A stretch of 5,592 nucleotides of DNA from contig CAMMBO010000054.1 in NCBI GenBank assembly GCA_946494435.1, forward strand, positions 1 through 5,592, in the 5' to 3' direction. Under the pieces are notes generated by a model that saw only the letters and a program-made list of their open reading frames with translations, was not told the origin of the DNA and did not search any database. The number at the start of each line of letters is the position of its first letter. The stretch's first letter is position 1. Of this stretch, positions 1 through 4,501 are shown piece by piece. The DNA is from an uncultured Mycoplasmatota bacterium. Its GTDB lineage: Bacteria; Bacillota_I; Bacilli_A; RF39; UBA660. A program made the translations under genes and the position numbers.

Positions 1-1200
1 AAAAATGAATATAGTAATTATGTTTATGTTAATTTATTTGAAAATACTAATGTAATAGAGTTATATAATTCTAATTTGACATCAATTGAAAAGTTTAATA
101 GACTAAAGCTATTACTAGATTTTGATTTTGAAAATGAAGATACTATTCTTTTCATTGATGAAATACAGGAAAGTGAAAAATTAATAGCAGAGCTTAAATA
201 TTTTTGTGAAAACCACAATAATGTTAGAATAATCTGTGCTGGGAGTCTTTTAGGAGTAAAATTAAAAAGATCAAAATTTTCTTTTCCAGTAGGCAAAGTA
301 AAAATGTTAAATATGTATCCAATGGACTTTGAAGAATTTTTAGCTGCTATGAATCAAGAAATGTTAATAGATCTTATTAAAGATTGTTATAAAAATAATA
401 AGCAAATAACATCTCCGATTCATGAGAAAGCTTTAAATCTATATAGAATATATTTAATAACAGGTGGTATGCCTGAAAGTGTTAATAATATGGTTAAGAC
501 TAATGGCGATTATATTAAATATGATAAAACTATTTTAACTGATATTGTTAGTTCATATTTTAAAGATATGGATAAATATGTTACTAATGAAAGTGAAGCT
601 TTAAGGATAAATAGAGTATATGATTCCCTACCATCTCAATTATCTAATATTTCTAATAAGTTTCAATATTCTAATGTATCTAAAGATGCTAGAGCGAGAG
701 AATATGCTACTGCTATTGATTGGTTAGAAGCTAGTAATATGGTTTTGCGCTGTAAAGCTATTAAAACTCCTGAAATACCTCTTGAAGGCTTTGTAGATGT
801 TGATACTTTTAAATTATATTTAAGTGATGTAGGTATACTTAATAATATTTTAAAATTAAATATAGAAGATATTTTAAACGATAATATATCACTATATAAA
901 GGTGTAATAGCAGAAAACTTTGTTGCTAATCAATTAGTATGTAATGGATTTGATTTGTATTATTATAGAAGTAATAATACAAGCAAAGTTGATTTTCTAT
1001 TATATACAAAAGATGGAATTATACCAGTAGAAGTAAAGGCAGGAAATGCTACTCAATCTAAAAGTTTAAAATTATATATAGAGAAATTTAAACCAAAATA
1101 TGCAATCAGAATAAGTACTAAAGATTTTGGATATGACCCTAAAACTAATATTAAGTCTATACCTTTATATGCAACATTTTTAATAAAAGGTGATGATTAG
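1..1200 (+). CDS. AAA_14/DUF4143-family ATPase, 5'-truncated by the window edge
   Basis: The frame is open from base 1, so this is the C-terminal 399 residues of a protein that starts upstream. A TTG at 76 lies inside the conserved core and is not a credible start. In view are the strand YVYVNLFEN (residues 7-15), a Walker B TILFIDEIQ (about 48-56, acidic pair D53-E54), a sensor-1-like IICAGS, the GGMPE motif near residue 155 that is typical of the family, and a DUF4143 C-terminus. That C-terminus ends in a PD-(D/E)XK-like pattern: D331 in VDFLLY and E344-V-K346 in PVEVKAG. The Walker A P-loop must lie in the missing 50-60 residues. This matches COG1373, a widespread family of P-loop ATPases with a nuclease-like tail whose cellular role is unknown; many members sit in variable regions. 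The stop TAG is followed directly by the queH ATG, so translation of the two is probably coupled. The family call is firm; no biological function should be assigned. Confidence 0.93.
   Translation, partial: KNEYSNYVYVNLFENTNVIELYNSNLTSIEKFNRLKLLLDFDFENEDTILFIDEIQESEKLIAELKYFCENHNNVRIICAGSLLGVKLKRSKFSFPVGKVKMLNMYPMDFEEFLAAMNQEMLIDLIKDCYKNNKQITSPIHEKALNLYRIYLITGGMPESVNNMVKTNGDYIKYDKTILTDIVSSYFKDMDKYVTNESEALRINRVYDSLPSQLSNISNKFQYSNVSKDARAREYATAIDWLEASNMVLRCKAIKTPEIPLEGFVDVDTFKLYLSDVGILNNILKLNIEDILNDNISLYKGVIAENFVANQLVCNGFDLYYYRSNNTSKVDFLLYTKDGIIPVEVKAGNATQSKSLKLYIEKFKPKYAIRISTKDFGYDPKTNIKSIPLYATFLIKGDD
1185..1193 (+). promoter_or_regulatory. Ribosome binding site of queH inside the upstream gene
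   Basis: AAAAGGTGA lies within the last codons of the ATPase gene, about 7 bases before the ATG at 1201. It matches the anti-Shine-Dalgarno sequence well and supports 1201 as the queH start. Because the site is embedded in the upstream coding sequence and no promoter is visible between the genes, queH is probably translated from the ATPase transcript. Confidence 0.75.
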
Positions 1201-1821
1201 ATGAATTATAACTTAGAATGTGAAAAAGTATTAAATAGTATAGATTTAAATAACAAACCATCTTTATTATTACATGCTTGTTGTGCTCCTTGTTCATCAT
1301 CAGTCTTAGAGAAAATATCAGAATACTTTGATATAACAATTTTATTTTATAATCCAAATATCACTGATTATAAAGAGTATCTTAAAAGAAAAGAAGAGTT
1401 AGAAAAATTTATTAAACTAGTAGGTTATAATATTAAATTATTAGATTGTAATTATGATAAAGAGAAATTTTTAGAAATATCTCGTGGTTTAGAAGATTTA
1501 ACTGAAGGAGATATTAGATGTTATAAATGTTATAAGTTAAGATTAGAAGAGACTGCAAGAATCGCTAGGGAACATAACTTTGATTACTTTACAACAACAC
1601 TATCTATTAGTCCTTATAAGAATAGTAAATGGTTAAATGAAATAGGGGAAGAGTTATCTAAAAAATATAATGTTAATTATTTATATGCAGACTTTAAAAA
1701 GAAAAATGGTTATAAAAGAAGTATAGAATTATCACATATTTATAATCTATATAGACAAGACTATTGTGGTTGTATTTATTCTAAAGTAGAACGTCTTAAA
1801 CACCTTCAAGATCAAAACTAG
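1201..1821 (+). CDS. queH: Epoxyqueuosine reductase QueH (DUF208 family)
   Basis: This 206-residue cytosolic protein matches QueH along its full length. QueH is the cobalamin-independent enzyme that reduces epoxyqueuosine to queuosine in the wobble position of GUN-anticodon tRNAs, the last step of Q synthesis, and it replaces QueG in many Firmicutes. The diagnostic cysteines are all present: HACCAPC with C27, C28 and C31; RCYKCY with C107 and C110; and YCGC with C189 and C191. The family motifs FTTTLSISPYKN (130-141), GYKRS (170-174) and YRQDYCGC (184-191) are also intact. The family binds iron-sulphur and iron through such cysteines; which ones serve here is not decided from sequence. The ATG directly follows the stop of the ATPase gene and has a good ribosome binding site. 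No other queuosine gene is in the window, so substrate synthesis or salvage must be encoded elsewhere. The 3' end overlaps the convergent radical SAM gene. Confidence 0.96.
   Translation: MNYNLECEKVLNSIDLNNKPSLLLHACCAPCSSSVLEKISEYFDITILFYNPNITDYKEYLKRKEELEKFIKLVGYNIKLLDCNYDKEKFLEISRGLEDLTEGDIRCYKCYKLRLEETARIAREHNFDYFTTTLSISPYKNSKWLNEIGEELSKKYNVNYLYADFKKKNGYKRSIELSHIYNLYRQDYCGCIYSKVERLKHLQDQN
1796..1821. other. Convergent 26-bp coding overlap
   Basis: The queH stop (TAG, 1819-1821, +) and the radical SAM stop (TAA read from 1798 to 1796, -) each lie inside the other gene. The last eight or so codons of both proteins share the same DNA. I see no stable GC-rich hairpin with a T-run near the junction on either strand, so transcripts may run into each other and form antisense RNA. 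Confidence 0.9.
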
Positions 1822-2692
1822 GTATAAATGATTCACTACAAGTACCACCTTCTTGCATATAAGCATTTTTAATACCTAAATCTATTGCATAATCTATTAC
1901 TTCATTATATTCATCTTCACTAACAGTTTTATTTAAGAAAGGATAATCTTTAATATAATTAACAGGAGTATACTGATTCATAATACTAAGATAGATATTA
2001 TCTTGGTATTTTTTATATAGATAATTTATTACATTCTTAGTATCATCACTTTTAGTAGGTAAGACTAAACATCTAACAATAATACCTTTAGTCATTAGAC
2101 CATTATCATTAAATTTATTTTTACCTGTTTGTCTATACATTTCATCAAGTGCTTTTGATGTTACTTCAAAATAGTTAGAACATTTTGATAAGTCTTTACC
2201 TAACTTATTATCAAAATACTTAAAGTCTGTTAAATAAATATCAATATAACCATCTAATAGTTTTAGTGTCTCTACATTTTCATAACCACTAGTATTATAA
2301 ACGATAGGAATAGATAATCCTTTGCTTTTAGCTAGTTTAATCGCTTCTATAATACTAGGAACATAGTGAGTAGGGGTAACTAGATTAATGTTGTTAGCAC
2401 CTCTTTCTTCTAATTCTACCATCATTTCTGAAAGTCTTTCTATAGATACTTCTTTTCCAAAACCATCAGTAGATATCTCTTTATTCTGACAATAACAACA
2501 CTTTAAATTACAATTACTAAAAAAGATAGTACCACTACCATTAGTACCAGATATAGATGGTTCTTCAAAATAGTGTAGGGCACTTCTTGCAACCTTAACT
2601 TTATCAGTCGCTTTACAATATCCTAAAGTTTTAGTTCTATCTATTAAACACTTTCTAGGACATAAATTACATTTTTTATATACATCTATCAT
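1796..2692 (-). CDS. Radical SAM protein of the PflX/COG1313 group (pyruvate formate-lyase activating enzyme-like)
   Basis: This is a 298-residue cytosolic iron-sulphur enzyme. The N-terminus carries an extra cysteine cluster, CNLCPRKC (C8, C11, C15) plus GYC (C26). The radical SAM motif C-x3-C-x2-C follows at C61, C65 and C68 (NCNLKCCYCQN) and would bind the [4Fe-4S] cluster that cleaves S-adenosylmethionine. The preceding segment (about 46-58, SGTNGSGTIFFS), the NLVTPTHY strand (about 103-110) and the C-terminal YMQEGGTCSESF match the group annotated PflX or 'putative pyruvate formate-lyase activating enzyme'. No glycyl radical enzyme is adjacent, and the substrate of this group is not established, so I would not call it a true PflA. 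The ATG at 2692 has a strong site, GAGGTAACT, just upstream. The gene stands alone on its strand, with a leader of about 100 bases containing inverted repeats. The family is firm; the reaction is unknown. Confidence 0.93.
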   Translation of the reverse strand: MIDVYKKCNLCPRKCLIDRTKTLGYCKATDKVKVARSALHYFEEPSISGTNGSGTIFFSNCNLKCCYCQNKEISTDGFGKEVSIERLSEMMVELEERGANNINLVTPTHYVPSIIEAIKLAKSKGLSIPIVYNTSGYENVETLKLLDGYIDIYLTDFKYFDNKLGKDLSKCSNYFEVTSKALDEMYRQTGKNKFNDNGLMTKGIIVRCLVLPTKSDDTKNVINYLYKKYQDNIYLSIMNQYTPVNYIKDYPFLNKTVSEDEYNEVIDYAIDLGIKNAYMQEGGTCSESFIPSFDLEGV

Positions 2693-2696
2693 AGTT

Positions 2697-2701
2697 ACCT
2701 C
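2697..2701 (-). promoter_or_regulatory. Ribosome binding site of the radical SAM gene
   Basis: Read on the minus strand, GAGGT lies 4 bases before the ATG at 2692 within GAGGTAACT. It fixes the start and agrees with the cysteine-rich N-terminus being genuine. The complementary arm AAAGGAAAT of a leader inverted repeat (2702-2710) directly abuts this site, so pairing could affect ribosome access. Confidence 0.75.
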
Positions 2702-2757
2702 ATTTCCTTTTTATAGAATAAAAATTTCACAACTCTATAAGAATTGTGAAAGGAAAT
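2702..2757 (-). repeat. 9-bp inverted repeat in the radical SAM leader, alternative to the terminator-like hairpin
   Basis: ATTTCCTTT occupies minus-strand positions 2757 to 2749. Its exact complement AAAGGAAAT occupies 2710 to 2702, directly next to the ribosome binding site. The upstream arm shares three bases (2749-2751) with the first arm of the terminator-like hairpin, so the two pairings exclude each other at that point. This resembles an attenuator or antiterminator arrangement, but it is AT-rich and the regulatory reading is inference. Confidence 0.4.
2717..2751 (-). terminator. Terminator-like hairpin in the leader of the radical SAM gene
   Basis: On the minus strand, TTTCACAA (2751 to 2744) pairs perfectly with TTGTGAAA (2732 to 2725). 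Two further pairs form inside after one mismatch, around a short loop. The stem is followed directly by TTTTTATT (2724 to 2717). The order stem then T-run fits an intrinsic terminator reading leftward, that is, inside the leader and upstream of the start codon. The stem is AT-rich and weak, so it could instead act as a protein operator, or leak. It is in the wrong direction to end any plus-strand transcript. Confidence 0.4.
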
Positions 2758-2775
2758 TTAAGAAAGATTTCTTAA
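2758..2775. repeat. 18-bp palindrome with arms TTAAGAAA and TTTCTTAA
   Basis: TTAAGAAA and TTTCTTAA form a perfect 8-bp inverted repeat separated by GA. The two-base centre favours binding by a dimeric protein over an RNA hairpin. It lies just downstream of the possible minus-strand promoter, in a good place for a repressor of the radical SAM gene. The binding role is inferred only. Confidence 0.4.
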
Positions 2776-2795
2776 TTTCATCATTGATAATAATT

Positions 2796-2824
2796 ATTAT
2801 ACTCTTAATTATTTTTAGAGGTAA
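2796..2824 (-). promoter_or_regulatory. Possible promoter of the radical SAM gene
   Basis: A perfect -10 TATAAT is read from 2801 to 2796. At 17 bp spacing the -35 would be TTACCT (2824 to 2819), which matches the consensus poorly. Transcription would begin near 2789 and give a leader of about 97 bases. The -10 is embedded in the palindromic block ATAATAATTATTAT (2787-2800). In DNA this AT-rich a chance TATAAT is common, so support is modest. Confidence 0.35.
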
Positions 2825-2841
2825 CACCCGACACAGAACTA
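2821..2841. other. Isolated GC-richer block, possible insertion-sequence end remnant
   Basis: The stretch starting GTAACACCCGACACAGAACT is half G+C inside surroundings that are nearly all A and T. Read on the minus strand it begins AGTTCTGTGTCGGG, which loosely resembles the GGTTCT-TGTC type termini I recall for ISL3-family elements. No transposase gene, matching opposite end or target duplication is visible. It could equally be a conserved regulatory or RNA segment. The compositional contrast is directly visible; the origin is a guess. Confidence 0.25.
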
Positions 2842-2857
2842 AGTATTCCTCATTTTT

Positions 2858-2880
2858 ATATGTAAAAGAAATTTACATAT
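2858..2880. repeat. Perfect inverted repeat with 9-bp arms and a 5-base loop
   Basis: ATATGTAAA and TTTACATAT flank AGAAA. Neither strand has a T-run after the stem, so it is not an intrinsic terminator. It could be a protein binding site between the two divergent genes or part of an unrecognised transcript. Confidence 0.5.
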
Positions 2881-3018
2881 TCATAGTATCATAAATATAT
2901 AGTAACTTCAAGTATCTGAATATTATTATCTTTAAAGAAACAAGGAATTAATTTGTTTTTTCCTAATATTGATAAAATAAAAGAAATGATGCTTGAGAAA
3001 CTTTGTAAATAGTGTCAA

Positions 3019-3032
3019 TTTTTTGCAAAAAA
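3019..3032. repeat. Palindrome TTTTTTGCAAAAAA
   Basis: Six T, GC, six A forms a perfect 14-bp palindrome that ends one base before the direct-repeat array. The facing T- and A-tracts would give stiff or bent DNA. It may belong to the same operator complex as the repeats, though a palindrome of this simplicity can arise by chance in such AT-rich DNA. Confidence 0.4.
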
Positions 3033-3033
3033 C

Positions 3034-3071
3034 GAACGATTATTGAACGATTGAACGATTGTTGAACGATT
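3034..3071 (+). repeat. Tandem 19-bp direct repeat containing four GAACGAT boxes
   Basis: GAACGATTATTGAACGATT (3034-3052) is followed without a gap by GAACGATTGTTGAACGATT (3053-3071); the copies differ at one base. Each copy holds two GAACGAT boxes, giving four boxes that start at 3034, 3045, 3053 and 3064 (spacing 11, 8, 11). The array ends three bases before the -35 of the AlbA_2 gene. Spacing near a helical turn, and the position, suggest an operator for a regulator bound cooperatively on one face of the DNA. The AlbA_2 protein itself, with its winged helix, is the obvious candidate ligand. The array also looks like replication iterons, but no replication protein is present. Confidence 0.85.
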
Positions 3072-3074
3072 TTT

Positions 3075-3103
3075 CTTACAAAATTAAAAAAGTATTGTAT
3101 AAT
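3075..3103 (+). promoter_or_regulatory. Sigma-A-type promoter of the AlbA_2 gene
   Basis: CTTACA (3075-3080) and a perfect TATAAT (3098-3103) are separated by 17 bp. The predicted transcript starts near 3110, giving a leader of about 16 bases. The weak -35, sitting immediately next to the GAACGAT array, fits a promoter that is controlled by a bound protein. Confidence 0.65.
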
Positions 3104-3109
3104 GTATAT

Positions 3110-3121
3110 AAGGACGGTGAT
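3110..3121 (+). promoter_or_regulatory. Ribosome binding site that sets the AlbA_2 start at 3126
   Basis: AAGGACGGTGAT contains GGTGAT, complementary to the 16S tail, ending 4 bases before the ATG at 3126. An in-frame ATG at 3102 overlaps the -10 box, would lie upstream of the expected transcript start and has no ribosome binding site, so it is rejected as the start. Confidence 0.7.
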
Positions 3122-3125
3122 AAAG

Positions 3126-4403
3126 ATGCAAGAAAATGAAAGTATAGAATTTAAAGAACTATATACAGAAAATATATATAAAGAAATAGTTGCTTTTTTA
3201 AATTCTGGTAGTGGAACTATATATATTGGTTATAATGATAATGGAGAATTAATTGGTTTAGAAAATGTTAAGGAAACAGAAGAAAAAATATCAAATGGTA
3301 TTAGAGGAAAAATAGTACCTGATTGTTCAGTGTTTGTATCTATAAATAACGCTACTTTAGATAATAAAGACTATATTATAATAAACGTAAGTAAAGGTGT
3401 TAATATATATTCATTAAAAGATAAAGGTATTATTAAAGGAACTTATATAAGAAATGGTTCTTGTTCAATGCCTGCTACAGAAGAGACAGTTAAACAAATG
3501 ATTATTAAAAATAGTAATATAACATTTGAAACCTCAGTTGCAAATAATCAGAATTTAACTTTTAATTATATTCGTGAAGCTTTTATGGGAATAAATATAG
3601 ATATTAATAATAAAAATATTATGAAAAATTTATTTATGCTTGATAATAATGGTAATTATACAAACTTAGCTTTATTATTGTCTGATCAGAGTCCTTATAC
3701 AGTTAAAGTTGCAACATATCAATCAGTTAACAAAACTAACTTCTTAGATAGAAAAGAATTTGGAGGATCGCTTTTAGAAGTATATGACAAGACTCTATCT
3801 TATTTAAAAATTAATTCTGCAACATATGGACTAATAGATAGTAGTATAAGAGAAGATATAGAGGAATATCCTGAATTTATTTTACGAGAAATTATACTTA
3901 ATTCATTAATACATCGTGATTACTCGGTATTAACTTCTAATATTATTAATATATATAAAGATGATAGTATTGAATTTATTAGTTATGGTTCATTATATGG
4001 AAATATTACAATAGAAGATGTACTAGCAGGATTATCTACTTCAAGAAATCCTCATTTACAATCAATATTTATGCGATTAAAACGTGTAGAAGCGATTGGT
4101 AGTGGACTTAGAAGAGTTAATTCTTATTATAAAAGTAAAAATTTGGATTTTCTTGTAAAAGCATTACCTTCTTCATTTGTAGTGAGACTTCCAAGAATTG
4201 CTATTGATAAAATACCTGCAAAAGATGATTATAAAATAATAATTGATTATCTTGATAAAAATGGTGAAATAACAAGAAAGCAAGCAGAAAGACTACTAAA
4301 TAAAGAAAAAACTACAACTTCTAATGTTCTTAGCAAAATGATAAGTGATAAAATAATTAAAAAGATAGGCAAAGGACCTAATACTAAATATATTAAAATA
4401 TGA
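3126..4403 (+). CDS. AlbA_2 (Schlafen-type) domain ATP-binding protein with C-terminal winged helix, putative transcriptional regulator
   Basis: From the ATG at 3126 the protein has 425 residues. An N-terminal AlbA_2 domain (about 5-115) shows ESIEFKE (5-11), the AFLNSGSGTIYIGYNDNG segment and YIRNGS (about 107-112). A central to C-terminal RecG-C-type GHKL ATP-binding domain (HATPase_c_4, about 230-345) shows the N-box REIILNSLIHRDY (254-266, with E255 and N259), a SYG loop, SRNPHL and GSGLRRV. The last 59 residues (367-425) form a winged helix-turn-helix (ITRKQAERLL, then TTSNVLSKM). This is the architecture of COG2865, usually annotated 'ATP-binding protein' or 'transcriptional regulator'; ligand and targets are largely unknown. 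It is monocistronic with its own promoter and a repeat array just upstream, suggesting autoregulation. Such genes often occur in accessory DNA. Nucleic-acid binding is likely and the exact role is open. Confidence 0.92.
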   Translation: MQENESIEFKELYTENIYKEIVAFLNSGSGTIYIGYNDNGELIGLENVKETEEKISNGIRGKIVPDCSVFVSINNATLDNKDYIIINVSKGVNIYSLKDKGIIKGTYIRNGSCSMPATEETVKQMIIKNSNITFETSVANNQNLTFNYIREAFMGINIDINNKNIMKNLFMLDNNGNYTNLALLLSDQSPYTVKVATYQSVNKTNFLDRKEFGGSLLEVYDKTLSYLKINSATYGLIDSSIREDIEEYPEFILREIILNSLIHRDYSVLTSNIINIYKDDSIEFISYGSLYGNITIEDVLAGLSTSRNPHLQSIFMRLKRVEAIGSGLRRVNSYYKSKNLDFLVKALPSSFVVRLPRIAIDKIPAKDDYKIIIDYLDKNGEITRKQAERLLNKEKTTTSNVLSKMISDKIIKKIGKGPNTKYIKI

Positions 4404-4433
4404 TGGAAGAAAGAACTTGGTAAATAATATAAA

Positions 4434-4459
4434 GGCTTTTCAAGTATATTTGAAAATCC
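4434..4459. repeat. 26-bp imperfect palindrome overlapping the murC -35
   Basis: TTTTCAA (4437-4443) and TTGAAAA (4450-4456) are perfect 7-bp arms around GTATAT. After one mismatch the palindrome extends by GG and CC at the ends. The right arm contains the murC -35 hexamer, so a bound protein would block RNA polymerase. As RNA it could be a weak hairpin after the AlbA_2 gene, but no T-run follows on the plus strand, so it is a poor terminator. Confidence 0.5.
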
Positions 4460-4478
4460 ATATAACATAAGGTATAAT
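4450..4478 (+). promoter_or_regulatory. Strong sigma-A promoter of murC
   Basis: TTGAAA (4450-4455) and TATAAT (4473-4478) are separated by exactly 17 bp, an 11 of 12 match to the housekeeping consensus. Transcription should begin near 4485, giving a leader of about 17 bases before murC. This indicates that murC is transcribed independently of the upstream AlbA_2 gene. Confidence 0.8.
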
Positions 4479-4501
4479 GAATAAAGAAAGAAGGAAGTCT
4501 T

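Larger units (their letters stand above)
2693..3125. other. Non-coding regulatory region of 433 bp
   Basis: No convincing gene occupies this stretch between two divergently transcribed genes. It is unusually rich in inverted and direct repeats. From left to right it holds the radical SAM leader with its hairpins (2697-2757), an 18-bp palindrome (2758-2775), a palindromic AT block over a possible minus-strand -10 (2787-2801), a GC-richer block (2821-2841), a 9-bp-arm inverted repeat (2858-2880), a T6GCA6 palindrome (3019-3032), tandem repeats (3034-3071) and the promoter of the AlbA_2 gene (3075-3103). Between 2881 and 3018 I see only a 30-codon open stretch without a usable start. Confidence 0.8.

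Noticed and set aside
24..296. Open frame on the minus strand opposite the ATPase
   Set aside because: It lies antisense to the conserved Walker B region, has low-complexity Ser/Phe/Leu composition and no ribosome binding site; it is a shadow of the real gene.
1157..1357. Minus-strand open frame across the ATPase/queH junction
   Set aside because: It is antisense to the QueH cysteine motif and the end of the ATPase, with no family features.
2816..2850. Possible preQ1 riboswitch (AGAGG, then ACACCC and AACTAAG, near a queuosine gene)
   Set aside because: The second half of the P1 stem expected after the ACACCC segment is absent, and no queuosine gene follows on that strand.
2920..3012. 30-codon plus-strand open stretch ending in a Lys/Glu-rich segment (KIKEMMLEKLCK) before TAG
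   Set aside because: There is no good start codon or ribosome binding site, and the peptide is not recognised. It could be the tail of a decayed gene, but nothing upstream supports this.
3019..3071. Iteron-type replication origin
   Set aside because: The direct repeats and AT-rich DNA resemble iterons, but the downstream gene is an AlbA_2/GHKL regulator rather than a replication initiator, and the neighbours are core chromosomal genes.
3034..3071. CRISPR array
   Set aside because: The units abut or are separated by only one or four bases, there are no unique spacers of proper length, and no cas genes are present.
3102..3125. Upstream ATG at 3102 as the start of the AlbA_2 protein
   Set aside because: It overlaps the -10 box and lacks a ribosome binding site; the ATG at 3126 follows GGTGAT at proper spacing and begins directly at the AlbA_2 domain.
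4247..4468. Minus-strand open frame of 73 codons with hydrophobic stretches
   Set aside because: It is antisense to the winged-helix region of the AlbA_2 protein. The hydrophobic look comes from reading AT-rich Lys/Ile/Asn codons backwards.
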